The notes: generated by a model from the letters alone, not told the origin. Shown: positions 35,241 through 46,290, counted from the stretch's first letter. The stretch: DNA of 64,000 bases from Vombatus ursinus (GCF_900497805.2 NW_020940358.1:24772879-24836878); one strand, 5' to 3'. A program made the numbers and translations.

Positions 35241-35844
35241 CTGACAAATCTCCTACACCAGGGTACCTCAACATGACATATCCCTTCTCATATATATTAA
35301 CCTGTTACATGTGGGGTATAAATTAATTAAAAAAGGCTTCCAGGAGTTGGACTTTAAGGTGAGAATGATTACCTTGACAGATGAAAACAAAAGTATATCA
35401 GAATAAGGAAAGGGGGGGGGGGGGAGCAAGAGTAGAGGAAAGAAAAAGAGACCAAAAAGAAATTTTACTTAAATCCCAAAATACAGAGATAGGCAGAATA
35501 GAATGACAGCATGACTATGTTAGTTTTCTCAAACACCATGGAGAACAATCAGTAAGGAAATATCATGTGGTAAATAAGCATCAAATGAAAATTTTTCATG
35601 TTGGGGGTCAATAACAACAAGACCAAACAATTTTCAGGTTTTTCCTAAAAATAACCAGGATATAAAATAAACTCATATAAATCATCACCATTTCAGCATA
35701 TTTATCAACAAAACTCAGAAGATAATGAAAAAGTAATTCCATGTAAAATATTTGCAGAATGAATACAATGTAAAAGCTATATGAATACAACTACAAAATA
35801 TTGCTTATGGAAATAAAGACATACCTAAATAATTGGAGAAATGT
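35241..35844. other. CSE1L intron 1, unassigned part
   Basis: Holds an uninterrupted run of 13 G at 35412-35424 (C on the mRNA strand). Otherwise no repeat recognised. Confidence 0.5.
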
Positions 35845-37470
35845 TAACTGCTCCTGAGTAGGCTGAGTCAATACAATGAAAATTACAACATTAACTAAAT
35901 TAATTTGCCTATTTAGTGCGTACCAATCAAACTACAAAAGGATTACTTTGTAGCGTTAGGAAAAAAAAATCATAAAGAAATTCATCTGAAGGAACAAAAG
36001 GTCAAGAATTTCAAAGGAAATAAAGAAAACAAGGTGGAAGAAAGGGAGCCTAGTTATACCAGATCTCAAACTATACTACAAAGCAGTAATCAACAAAACA
36101 ATTTGGTACTGTTTAAAAAATAAGTCGATAACTAAAACATATTAGGTATAAAAAAGCCAAGGTTTCCCACTACATCCAGGGCCATCTTCAGTCATACTGA
36201 TCTATATCTTGCCACTGGACATAAATGGCTCCAGAGGATAAAGTGAGACTGGTAACTAGTCTGTACAGCTCTCCCTCATTTAACTCCAATTTACTTGTAT
36301 GTCATAGCATGTGTCTGATGTCATAGTCCTCTTCCAGAAGGAAGGACAAACAATAACAACAACATTATATGTAGAAGCAAAGTAACATAGTAGTACAGTG
36401 TTTGATAAACCTGAAGACCCAAACTACTGGGTAATTATTCACTATTTGACAAAAACTGCTGAGAAAACTCAAACGCAGTTGAACAGAAACATCTCAAGTC
36501 TCACACTACGATAAGCTCCAAATGAATACACACCTTAGACATAAAAGGTGACATCATAAAGGAATTAGATGAACAAGGAAGAAATTACCTTTCAGATCTA
36601 TGGATAGATCTTCAATAGCAAGTTTCCCTGAGAATAGTCTTATTTGCAAAATTGAATTCAAATTTATAAGAATTGCCATTCCTCAAATGAAAAATGATTT
36701 TAAAATGTGAACCAAAGCTTTTTTTAAAAAAGAAATCCAAGTTATCAATAGCCATAGGAAAGACATGCTCAAATTATTTATAATTAAAGAAACTCTGAGG
36801 TTCTATCTCACAACCACGAGGTTTACAAAGTTAAGAAAAAAGGAAAATGACAAATGTTGGAGGGGATATAGGAAAACAGGTAGACAAATGTACTGCTAGT
36901 GGAGCTGTGAATTGATAATAGTCATTCTGGAAACCAATCTGCAACTATGCTCCCAAAATCACTAGGATAGGCATATACCCTTTGACCCAACAATAGCTCA
37001 AAGAGATCAAAGAAAGAAGAAAAGGACTGATTTTTTTTTTAAATATTTAGAGCAGTTCTTTTTGTAGTGGCAAAGTACACATCAATTGGTGAATGGTTGC
37101 ACAAATTTTAGTATATCACTGCAACTGAATACTACTTTATTCAATGTAGTGCAGAAATTATGAAAGGGATGAGTTCAGAAAACCTGGGAAAACTTGTATG
37201 AATTGAGCCAAGTAAAGTCTCTGTAGACAAAATACTCTGAAAGACTTAAAAAAAACTCTGATCAAGCAATGATCAACCATGATTCCAGAAGACTAATAAT
37301 GAACTGTGCTATCAACCTCCTCACAGAGAAATGATGGATTCAAGATGCAAAATAAGATGAAATTTTGGGACATAAAAAATGTGGGAATCTGTTTTGTTTA
37401 CTATGCATATTTGTTACAAGGGTTTTTTCCCCCTTCTTTTAATGCTTGTGATATGAAAAATAAAATGGAA
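35845..37470 (+). mobile_element. L1, late ORF2 to 3' UTR, with nested SINE
   Basis: CTAAATTAATTTGCCTATTT, ATACCAGATCTCAAACTATA, then after a SINE insertion GTGTTTGATAAACCTGAAGA and the 3' UTR. The frame is degenerate. Confidence 0.8.
36155..36362 (+). mobile_element. marsupial SINE (RTE-type) inside L1
   Basis: GCCACTGGACATAAATGGCT, CCAGAGGATAAAGTGAGACT, tail AACAATAACAACAAC. L1 sequence resumes on both sides. Confidence 0.65.
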
Positions 37471-37519
37471 AAAAAACATTTACAAAAGCTAAACTTTAAT
37501 GGAAGAGCAGTGGCAAAAA

Positions 37520-37777
37520 GGGTAGCGAGGTGGTATGGTGGATAAAGTGCCAGGCCTCAAGGCAGGAAGACTCATCTTCCTGAGTTCAAATCTGACCTCA
37601 GACATTTCCTAGTTGTGTAACCCTGGGAAAGTCACTTAACCCTGTTTGCCTCAGTTTCCTCATCTGTGAAATGAACTGGAGAAGGAAATGGCAAACCACT
37701 CCAGTATCTTTTCCAAAAAAACCCCAAATGGGGTCACAGTCAGACATGAGTGAAAAGACTCAACAACAACAACAATA
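37520..37777 (+). mobile_element. MAR1-like SINE, near full length
   Basis: GGGTAGCGAGGTGGTATGGT head, CCACTCCAGTATCTTTTCCA, CAACAACAACAACAATAA tail. Possible degenerate duplication GCAGTGGCAAAAA / GCGGCAAAAAA. Confidence 0.88.
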
Positions 37778-37869
37778 AAGCGGCAAAAAAGGTGAACATA
37801 GAGATCTTTGAATGACAAGAAATATGACTAAAAAATTTTTTTTTTAGAAAAGTTAATCTGTTATGACAT

Positions 37870-38000
37870 AGCGGCCACAGAGTTAGCCTTGGAGGAGGAA
37901 AAGCCTGGGTTCAAGTCCTACCTCCGAGAAATAATGACTACACAAAATGGCTATGTGATTCTAAGCAAATCACTTAAACTCTCTAAGTCGCAATTCTCAA
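37870..38000 (+). repeat. CORE-SINE fragment
   Basis: GCCTGGGTTCAAGTCCTACC and CTAAGCAAATCACTTAAACT. Confidence 0.5.
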
Positions 38001-38129
38001 AAACAGCACGTCATAGAGAAGATAATGAATGATTTGAGTTGCTAGATAGTTTGCTCATCTTTAATTCTCTACACCAACAAAATCACAGGTTCATTCCCTT
38101 ATCACTAATATAATGGTGGTATTTATGAT

Positions 38130-38355
38130 AGACTGGTTAGTTTGTTTGTCCTTCTTTCTTGAAGAGGACCATGACGTCAGGGAGGTGATATCATGACTCT
38201 CAAGTGAACTGGATTTAAGTGAGGGAGGGCTGTACAAAGTTACCAGTCTCACTTTCTCCTCCAGAGCCACCTGGGGTCCAGTGAAAAATATAGATCAGGA
38301 CAACCAGAAATGGCCCTGGATGCAGCTGGAGACCTTGGCCTTTTTTATATGACAG
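38130..38355 (-). mobile_element. marsupial SINE (RTE-type)
   Basis: TTGTCCTTCTTTCTTGAAGA, TCACTTTCTCCTCCAGAGCC, AGAAATGGCCCTGGATGCAG: third copy of this family, reversed. Confidence 0.6.
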
Positions 38356-38439
38356 ACTAAAGGGGGAAAGAAGACGTGGAGAATCAATTAGAATGCTAAT
38401 AATCCACAAAAAAGTACATAAACTAGGGATGTACTAAAA

Positions 38440-39360
38440 AAGGATGTAAAAGTAAATAAGAAACAAAGTTCCCCGGAAAACAATCTAGAATTATCCTAAA
38501 AAATGTAAGTAAACCATATGTACCTTTTAACCCAGGAACAGGAATATTTATAGCAGAATTTTTTTTGTGGTAGCTAAGAATTGGAAGTAATGAGGGTACT
38601 CACTGATAGGGAAATGACTGAACTAATTATTGTATGTAAATCTACTGGTCAGTCAATCAACAAGCATTTATTACTATGTGCCAGGCATGGTGTTAAAGTA
38701 CTAAAGTTATAAAGAAAGGCAAAAACAATCCTTCCCCATAGGGATCTAGTAGCATTCTAATGGGGGAGACATGTAAATAATTAGGTACATACAATAAATA
38801 TAGAGTAGGTGTAAGATAATATCAAATACAAAGGCATTAATAACTAGAGGGACACAGAAAGGCCTTCAGCAGAAAATGAGACTTGAAGAAAGGCTGGGAC
38901 ACAAAGAGGTAGAGGTAAGGGACAGAATATTCCAGGTATGGAAGATGGCAAGTACAAAGGAACAATGATGGCAGATGGGTGGGCAGTTTGAAGAAGTGTA
39001 AGTTTGGCCAGTGTAGCTGAACTGCAGAGAGCATGGAGCAGAATCAAGTATATTAAGGCTCAAATGAACTGGTACAGAGTAGCAACAAGATAACTATGTA
39101 TACACTAAACTAAGCATCATAAAGAAAAACAACTTTGAAAGATTTAAGAACTCTTATCCATACAAAGACCTTGATTTCTAGAGAAGAGACGGATTGTATG
39201 TCCAGGATGAGACATAAAATTTCAGGCACAACTAATACAAGACAAATTTATTTTGTTTTGACTATTCTTGTTTGTTACATGATGGCTTTCACTTGGGAAA
39301 GCCATTTCAGGGGGAGCATGAGGGGTCATAATGATGCAAAAAAAAAGAATCAATGAAATA
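38440..39360 (+). mobile_element. L1 fragment, split by an L2 insertion
   Basis: Left part has CCTTTTAACCCAGGAACAGG and a decayed AATTGGAAGTAATGAGG; right part from about 39061 has AATGAACTGGTACAGAGTAG and 3' UTR. Together they are ordered L1 ORF2 C-terminus to 3' UTR. L2 occupies 38645-39060. Confidence 0.65.
38645..39060 (-). mobile_element. L2 3' end inside L1
   Basis: Starts exactly at the L2 terminus, TCAGTCAATCAACAAGCATT, and continues TATGTGCCAGGCATGGTGTT and TATTCCAGGTATGGAAGATG. Confidence 0.8.
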
Positions 39361-39585
39361 TTTTCACAGAACAGAAGAACACAAAACAGAAGGCCCAAAA
39401 TGGGGCAATGCTGGCACTACCTCATTAAATTTAACATTCAAAAAGAACAGACACAGAAAGACACAAAAAGAAATCAATGAAAGGACAAATCAATGCTTCT
39501 CCAAAGCAGCCCTTCCCAATTCAAGGTACAAAATCTTCCAGGAGTCACCTTAGTTAAATGTTACCCTTAATATTAGCCATTTATA

Positions 39586-39738
39586 GGGGCAGCTAGGTGG
39601 CACAGTGGATAGAGCACCAGCCCTGAAGTCAGGAGGACCTGAGTTCAAAATTGGTGTCTGACCAAACACTTGACACTTAGTAGCTGTGTGACCCTGGGCA
39701 AGTCACTTAACCCCAATTGCCTTTTAAAAAAAAAAACT
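39586..39738 (+). mobile_element. WSINE1-like SINE
   Basis: GGGGCAGCTAGGTGGCACAG to ACCCCAATTGCC with A tail. GCCATTTAT at 39576-39584 and 39739-39747 is a perfect 9-base duplication. Confidence 0.92.
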
Positions 39739-40024
39739 GCCATTTATGGTGCTTCTAAAAAAAAAAACCTCTAGTTTCAATACGGAAATAATATTTTCAC
39801 TGTATTAGGCTGATTTCATAGATTCTACTTTAGTCATTTTGACTTAAGATATATTCAATCTTTTTTCTTCTTTTATATACATAATAAAGAGCTTTGGAAT
39901 CCTTAATGTATTCATAGGAAAGACATAGAGTATTCTTTTCTTTCTGATTTCTATTTTCTCATCACATTTTCCATGCTGAATTTTTAGTGAAATAGCTTTA
40001 AAGTTTCCACATTATTAAGTATTT

Positions 40025-40765
40025 TGTTTTCTGTCCTTGCTGTTCCTTGGGTAGGTCATTTCATCTCCCATCTCAGTGCCTTTGCACAAGAGTCCCCCTT
40101 CCTGGAATGTACTTACTCCTCACCTCCAGTTCTTAGAATCCTTAATTTCCTTTTCAAATTTCAGCCCTCCTACATGAGGTTTTTCCTGACTCTCCCCAAA
40201 CCCAGATGTTAGTGCCTCTTAACAAAAACAAACCCCTACCCCCCAAAAAAATATTCCTGTCACTTCTGCTATAAGACTTGTTTTGAAAACAGAAATCTGG
40301 GGAACTTGAACATTACTCAAATTTCACTCTTGCTTATATACAATTTTGTTCATGAGGGGTAAAGTGCCCTATTTATTGTATATCTTCTGGTGCAGAAGGA
40401 ACTGTGAACAGTCTGAACTCATACATTTCACTTCCACTGCCACCTTCTGCTATAAACACCCCAGGTCCCAGCACTCTGCCCCTACCCCTTCATTTGAGAA
40501 AGTTTTTTGAATGCTGTGCCCCTAACCTCACTGTTCCCATAAGCCCAGTGGTTTTTACTGTGTAATTTTTAGAAATGTATATGTTAAGTTATAGATGAAG
40601 TGCCTGTACCTTGTTTTTATTTTGTATATACTTAATATGTATACATGTTGTCTCCCCTATAGAATATAAGCTTGTAAGAGCAAGGGACTTTGCTTTTTGT
40701 CTTTGTATCTCTACCTCCTAACACAGAATAAGTTCTTAATAAATATTTTTTGATTTTCAAAAGTA
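40025..40765 (+). mobile_element. L2 3' end split by a DNA transposon
   Basis: Left part GTGCCTTTGCACAAGAGTCC and TTCCTGACTCTCCCCAAACC; right part TGTTGTCTCCCCTATAGAAT and AAGTTCTTAATAAATA. The two are consecutive L2 3' segments around 40256-40606. Confidence 0.75.
40256..40606. mobile_element. Tigger-like non-autonomous DNA transposon in L2, copy B
   Basis: CCTGTCACTTCTGCTATAAG and the reverse complement of the right end, CAGGCACTTCATCTATAACT, are inverted repeats; TA follows the right end. Internal text CATCTTCTGGTGCAG is shared with 10640-11115 apart from one base. Confidence 0.55.
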
Positions 40766-40959
40766 AAAATGTTCTAACTTCTGAGCTACAAGCCACAGAT
40801 GTGCTTTTCTCATTGAAATATCTTGGTTCCTTTATTCTTATTTCAGATTTTAATTTCTGAATTCTACTATCATTTTCATAGCAATAACAGAAGGCTGCCT
40901 CAACCATCAAATCCAAAGTCAGAAAACAGGCTGGAAGAATAAGCAAACAGAAAAAGAAT

Positions 40960-41640
40960 TCCATCATAAAAAGTTATTACGGTGACAAGGATGTTCAAGA
41001 CATAAACCCAGAAGAAGAGAAGGGCTTCAAAAAATCTACAAGTAAAGCCTCAAAGAAAAACAAAGAATGGGCACAAATTCAACTTAAAAATCTTAAAACG
41101 AAGCAGGAACTTTGGTTTTTGTTTTACTTTGTTTTGTTTTAAATAGTAAAAATGGTTTTTATAAATGAGACAGGAGCACTAAAGGAAAAAATGTGAAAAG
41201 AATGAGAGCTATGGAAGATAAAATCAGAGATTTAAAAACTAACTTTGCCCCAAGCAACCAATCCCCTTGAAAACTAGAATGGACCAAAAAGAAGTTAATG
41301 ACTTCATTAGAGATAATTAAAAATATTAAAGCAAAAAAAATGAAAAAAAAAGAGAGTGAAAGGTATCTCATATCAAAAACAATGCACCTAGAAAACAGAC
41401 TGAGGAGAGAAAAAAATTAATAATCATTGGACTACCTGAAAGCCAAGACATGAAAAAGGGTCTAGACGTTATATTTGCAGAAATCATAAAAGAAAACTGC
41501 CCAGAGCTCTTAGAATCAGAGGACAAAGTGCAAAAAGGAAGAGTCCACTGGTCACCTCCTGAAACACCAAAATAAAAACTCCCAGAAATATTATAGCCAA
41601 AATCTAGAGCTTAAGGGAGGAATTAGTTCTAAATAAAACC
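40960..41640 (+). mobile_element. L1 ORF1 fragment
   Basis: ATTGGACTACCTGAAAGCCA, GAAAACTGCCCAGAGCTCTT and TATTATAGCCAAAATC follow the conserved RNA-binding and C-terminal part of L1 ORF1. Degenerate. Confidence 0.7.
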
Positions 41641-41762
41641 AACACTAACAATGTACAAAAACATTAACTCTTTTCTGGTAGCACCATCCTCTTCAATCCT
41701 CACCTCCCATGTATTCCTTATCCTCTCCATTTTCCAGTCTTCTTTTTAAAAGATCAAGACTA

Positions 41763-41913
41763 GGGGCAGCTAGGTGGTAGGTGCAGTGGATACAGCACGG
41801 GCCCTGAATTCAGGAGGACCTGAGTTCATATCTGGCCTCAGACACATAACACTTACTAGCTGTGTAACCCTGGGCAAGTCACTTAACCCCACTGCCTAGC
41901 CAAAAAAAAAAAA
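41763..41913 (+). mobile_element. WSINE1-like SINE
   Basis: GGGGCAGCTAGGTGGTAGGT to CCCCACTGCCTAGCC plus A tail. A four-base expansion in the head is an oddity of this copy. Confidence 0.9.
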
Positions 41914-42044
41914 ATACTTAACAGAATCACTCCCAGGCGTTTGTCCAGTTAGAGTCCTTCTATGACTAGTAACGATAATAGAGTTCAGAGGAGACCACAT
42001 ACATCATTTCCCCCAAATCAGTTCATAAGATCTTAGCTTTCTCA

Positions 42045-42150
42045 GATACATTTATATAGTGCCTACTACATACTTGACACTTTGCTAATTAATTTACAAA
42101 TATTATCTCAATTGATCCTCACAAGAACACTTAGGAGGTAGGTGTTATTA
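42045..42150 (-). repeat. MIR relic
   Basis: TATCTCAATTGATCCTCACA, GAGGTAGGTGTTATTATTAG. Confidence 0.55.
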
Positions 42151-42287
42151 TTAGGAAAAATCATCTCACATAATCACTGTGCACAATAAGTCTATACACA
42201 TAAGAAGTAGAGGTGAATGGAAGGGTCACTACCTGAACCTCACTCTCATCTGAAGTGATCAAAGGAGAAAAGAATAAACATAAACAT

Positions 42288-42289
<2 letters not shown>

Positions 42290-42333
<44 letters not shown>

Positions 42334-42351
42334 TCTCTCTCTCTCTCTCAG
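42290..42351 (+). repeat. (CA)n(CT)n microsatellite
   Basis: About 21 CA units followed by about nine CT units. The flanks resemble the L1 ORF1-ORF2 spacer (TTCACTCAACAGAGAAATAA). Confidence 0.9.
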
Positions 42352-42435
42352 GGTTGGGTACACAATTACATTTCACTCAACAGAGAAATAAGAGGGAAAG
42401 GAGAGAAAGGAAAAGGGGGAATTAAAACGCTAGAC

Positions 42436-42505
42436 CAGGCCTGCAAAACATTTGGCCTTCAGCGCCGCTTACGGCCAGCCAAAAGAAAAATGTCGAGGAT
42501 GTTCA
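42436..42505 (+). repeat. hAT-like MITE fragment, third family copy
   Basis: CAGGCCTGCAAAACATTTGG and AAAATGTCGAGGATGTTCAA parallel the left part of 17546-17989. Confidence 0.5.
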
Positions 42506-42506
42506 A

Positions 42507-42561
42507 CAGGCCTCCTGATTCCAAGGCCGGAGTTCTATCCACTGCACCACCTATCTGCCCC
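42507..42561 (-). repeat. WSINE1 head fragment
   Basis: CCTCCTGATTCCAAGGCCGG and CTATCCACTGCACCACCTAT. Confidence 0.7.
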
Positions 42562-42714
42562 TCAAGTTCTTTTTAGTAATCAATGACTAGTAAAAACTGA
42601 TGAAGATCTTTTTAGTGATCAATGACTGTAAAATAAGTTTTCATAAGCTCTAAAGCACATGGCCATTTATCTTCCAGAAACTATACTTCTTTAACATTCA
42701 TGTTCATGTCATAC

Positions 42715-42895
42715 ATTTTTAGAGCTGAAACAAACCTGAGAAATCAGCCAATCCAGCACCTTCACTTCACAAATGAGGGCTATGAAGTACAGAGGAAGAA
42801 ATAGGACTTAGCTAACATCACAAAGCCAATACTAGAAAAGATAAAACTAAAACCTAAGTCTACTTCCAGTCCAGGATTCTTTCTAACACTGCCCT
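42715..42895 (-). repeat. MIR-type SINE relic
   Basis: TTTTAGAGCTGAAACAAACC, CTTCACTTCACAAATGAGGG. Confidence 0.55.
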
Positions 42896-42929
42896 ATCAG
42901 CAATCTCTCTACATATTTGTGCTTCTATT

Positions 42930-42995
42930 TGTGTGTGTGTGTGTGTATATATATACATATATATATTATATTTGTGTATATATATGTATTATAAA
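42930..42995 (+). repeat. (GT)n(AT)n low-complexity tract
   Basis: About nine GT units followed by interrupted TATA and TGTATA units. Confidence 0.85.
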
Positions 42996-43079
42996 TGTGC
43001 TTATATTTGATTAAAAACTAGTGTCTCATCAAAAATTCTACAGAATTTTTTGGCAGTGACAAACTAAAACAGATAGGAA

Positions 43080-43150
43080 CCTGAATTCTATAGAGGTTCT
43101 TTGCCCTGCCAAAGTGGTTCGAGGCCCGAAAAAGCTTGAGAATCTCTCTT
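43080..43150. repeat. hAT-Charlie terminal fragment
   Basis: GGTTCGAGGCCCGAAAAAGC and TTGAGAATCTCT resemble the right terminus of Charlie elements (GGCCCAAAAAAGTTTGAGAA). No matching left end seen. Confidence 0.45.
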
Positions 43151-43189
43151 CTGGACCGAGTGAAAAAGTGTTATTTCTGTAGAATATTT

Positions 43190-43965
43190 AAATTAAGCCA
43201 CCAATTAATAAGTATTTAAGTGCTAAAGATACCAAGGCAAAAAATAAAGTTCTTGTCCTCAAGGGGCTTACTTTCTATAAGAGACAACATGTACATATAT
43301 AAATATAAACAAAATAAATACCAGGTAAGTGGAGAGATACATGGAACTAGCAATTCGGAAAATCTGGAAAGCTTCCTCATAGAATGTGGTACTTGAGCAA
43401 AGCCTTGAAGGTAACCAAACCAAGATGTGGAAGTAAAAGTGCATTCCAGGCATGGAAGACCACTAGTACAATGGTATGTAGATAGGAGATGGAATGTTAG
43501 GTGTGAGGAACACAAAGGAATTCAGTTTAATTGGATCTCGGAATGACAGGAACAGAAAGGTAAGTTGGGGCCTGTTTGTGAAGGGCTTTAAATGCCAGAG
43601 GAATTTGTATTTGATCCTGGAAGCAATAGGCAGTCATTGGAGTTTATTAAGTGGGAAAGTAACAAGGTCAGATCTATGCTTTAGGAATTTCCCTTCAGTG
43701 GCTGTATGGAGAATGGACAGGAAGAGACCTGAGGCAGGGAAAACAATTAGAAGGTTATCATCATAGTCTAGGAAAGAGAGATTAGGATCAAAACTATTCA
43801 AAGGGTGATAGAGTGAGTGAGGGTGATAAAAGTATAGAAGCAAGAGATGTGGAGGTAGAAATGAAGAAAACTGGTAAATAATTATCTATGTGGGGTGAAA
43901 GAAAATGGGAAGTCCAAGATAATACTGAGGTTGTGACTGTGGGAGACTGTAAGAATGGTGCTATG
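43190..43965 (-). mobile_element. L2 LINE, 3' 770 bp
   Basis: 3' UTR (CCTCAAGGGGCTTACTTTCT), the stretch GTGCATTCCAGGCATGGAAG, and ORF2 C-terminus in reverse complement (GAAGGGCTTTAAATGCCAGA, GGTTATCATCATAGTCTAGG). Degenerate. Confidence 0.75.
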
Positions 43966-44389
43966 TCTACACCACTGCCAAGAAACTTCCTGTGCCTCAG
44001 GCTGACAATTTTAAAGTTTTTAGCAATCTAATTTCATGGACCATGCAGCATCAAATCAGTGTTGGAGGAACTGCCTAAGACTGTGGAAGGAAAAAACAAA
44101 GGCTCTAGGCAATGTTATATGAAACTAACCATACAGAATTTCACAGGAGGGAGCCTGATGGATTTCTGGGAGGTGAAACTTCCTGGCTTTATGATGTTTA
44201 AATTTGAGAGAAAGGGGGTAGAGAATCATCTCCAGTTACCCTCTCATCTGGTCCTATGAGTGGACCCTTAAAAGGACCACTGTGAGAAGACAGGGCTAGA
44301 TCGTGGTGTGCTAAAAAACTGTTCTTGGATCTGCTCTTATGTTTCACACATCTAACTACTATACACCTATGGTTCCAGTCTCATCATGT
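43966..44389. other. unassigned stretch between L2 and L1
   Basis: About 420 bp I cannot classify, with several direct L1/L2 neighbours. No open frame with recognisable homology. Confidence 0.4.
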
Positions 44390-44790
44390 CTGTCTCTGAA
44401 TTCAGAGGAGCATGGGAAGACTTATATGAACTGATGCAGAGGGGATTAAGCAGAACCAGGAAAACAATATACATAATAGCTACAAAAATGGAAAAAAGAA
44501 CAGAAACAAACTGAACACCATAATTATAATCTGTCTATAAAAATGAGATGAAAAAATATATCTCCCTCTCTTTGCAGTGGTAAGGGAATATGGGTATAGA
44601 ATACTGTCTATACTGTTAGATTTGGTTCACATATTAGTTTTGCTGAAATGCTTTTTTTCTCCTCTTTTTGTTATAAGTGATAGCTCACTGGGTAGGGAAA
44701 GGGGAGATATATATGAAAATGAAAGCAATGTATAATCAATAGGTATCAAGAAAAATTGAACATTTTAAAGAAAAAGAATTCCCAAAAATG
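44390..44790 (+). mobile_element. L1 3' end
   Basis: ACTTATATGAACTGATGCAG, AGCAGAACCAGGAAAACAAT, then a 3' UTR subtype with AGTGGTAAGGGAATATGGGT. Confidence 0.7.
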
Positions 44791-44837
44791 CTCTAGGACT
44801 ATCTTTATAAGGAGCAATAAAATGGGCTTTAATTTCT

Positions 44838-44990
44838 TTCTTTTTTTTTTTTTGGCAATTGGGGCTAAGTGACTTGCCCAGGGTCACACAACTGGTACGT
44901 GTCAAGTGTTTGGTCTGAGGTCGGATTTGAACTCAGGTCCTCCTGATTTCAGGGCCGGTGCTCTATCCACTGTGCCACCTAGCTGACCCC
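44838..44990 (-). mobile_element. WSINE1-like SINE, left arm of inverted pair
   Basis: Poly-T, CCAGGGTCACACAACTGGTA, ending CCACTGTGCCACCTAGCTGA. TAATTTCT at 44830-44837 and 44991-44998 is a short target duplication. Confidence 0.92.
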
Positions 44991-45020
44991 TAATTTCTAT
45001 TTTTAAAATAATTCTTATTT

Positions 45021-45204
45021 GGGGCAGCTAGGTGGCACAGTGGATACAGCACTGGACCCAAGTTCAAATCCAGCCTCAGACCAAACACTTGACACTTACT
45101 TAGCTGTGTGACCCTGGGCAAGTCACTTAACCCCAATTGCCACATAAATAAATAAATGAATGAATGAATGCATGCATGAATGAATGAATGAATAAACAAA
45201 TAAC
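45021..45204 (+). mobile_element. WSINE1-like SINE with (TGAA)n tail, right arm
   Basis: GGGGCAGCTAGGTGGCACAG to ACCCCAATTGCCAC, then about a dozen TGAA-type units. AATAATTCTTATTT at 45007-45020 and 45205-45218 is a perfect 14-base duplication. Confidence 0.93.
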
Positions 45205-45503
45205 AATAATTCTTATTTGACACTACAAGCTATACCTAATACACTTGAGATATCTCACCACAAGAAAGACTGCCCTCTAGACAGTTTAATCTAAACATGA
45301 TTAAATGGGATAACCTATGTAAAGGTAGTTGGAAAACTCTAAGGCACTATACAAACATAATGAATGTTTATGACACTTCAAATCAGAAACATTCTAATCT
45401 CCTATCAATCTTAGGTTTAAAGCAAGAGTAGAACCAGAAAAACAGAATAACAAAATTCATCAGGAAGAATAAAAGTTTCAGAATTTCAAGGTAAATAATG
45501 AAA

Positions 45504-45569
45504 TCAATAAATAATCAATAAATATTTATGAATCATCTACTGAGTATTGGGCACTGTGTTAAGTCTAGA
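45504..45569 (-). repeat. L2 3' tip in L1
   Basis: TCAATAAATATTTATGAATC and TGGGCACTGTGTTAAGTCTA; L1 text lies on both sides. Confidence 0.5.
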
Positions 45570-46095
45570 AAAAAGTAGAATGAAAGAAAGCCTAATACCA
45601 GATCTCAATAACACTTCAAAGCAGTGATAACAGAAGCAATTTGGTACTGATTAAAGAATAGAGAAGTCTACAGTGGAACAGTTTAGTTACACAAGAAATA
45701 AGACGCAAACAAACATAGTGGTATACTGTTTGATAAACCCAAAGACTCCAACTACTGGGGCAAGAACTTACAATTGAACAAAAACTGCTGGTAAAACTGT
45801 AAAGTAATCGGACAGAAAAGACTTTTAGACTAATATCTTACATTATATAAACCAAGGTTAACTTCCAAATGCATATATGACTTAGATATAAAAAAATTAA
45901 ATCATAAACAATTAAAGGAACAAGGAGGAAACATTTATCATATTTACAGATAGAGTTCACGACCAAACAAGAATCATAGAAAATAAAATGGCCAATTTTA
46001 ATTACCTAAAATTGAAAAGATCTTGCATGAACAAAATTAATAGTTAGAATTAGAAAAGAAGCCATTAAATGAGAAAAATTTTTACCATAAGTTTA

Positions 46096-46290
46096 TCCGT
46101 CAGTCAACAAGAATTTATTAAGCATTTACTGTGTGCCAGGCACTGTACTAAATGTTGGGAACACAAATATAAGCAAAAAGAAAGGCAGTTCCTATCCTCA
46201 AGGAGCTTACATTCTAACAGGGAATGCTGAAAGGAAGACAAAGGCATAAAAAGGAAGCTGAAAGGAGGTGGGGGAGACCTAGTATCTAAG
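46096..46290 (-). mobile_element. L2 3' end (or L2-mobilised SINE) in L1
   Basis: Begins at the L2 terminus, GTCAGTCAACAAGAATTTAT, then ACTGTGTGCCAGGCACTGTA and CCTCAAGGAGCTTACATTCT. L1 resumes with GATATGAGTCAAAGATATAA. Confidence 0.75.

Noticed and set aside
42161-42376. Frame encoding a Cys/Val repeat as a secreted peptide
   Set aside because: It is translation of a CA microsatellite.
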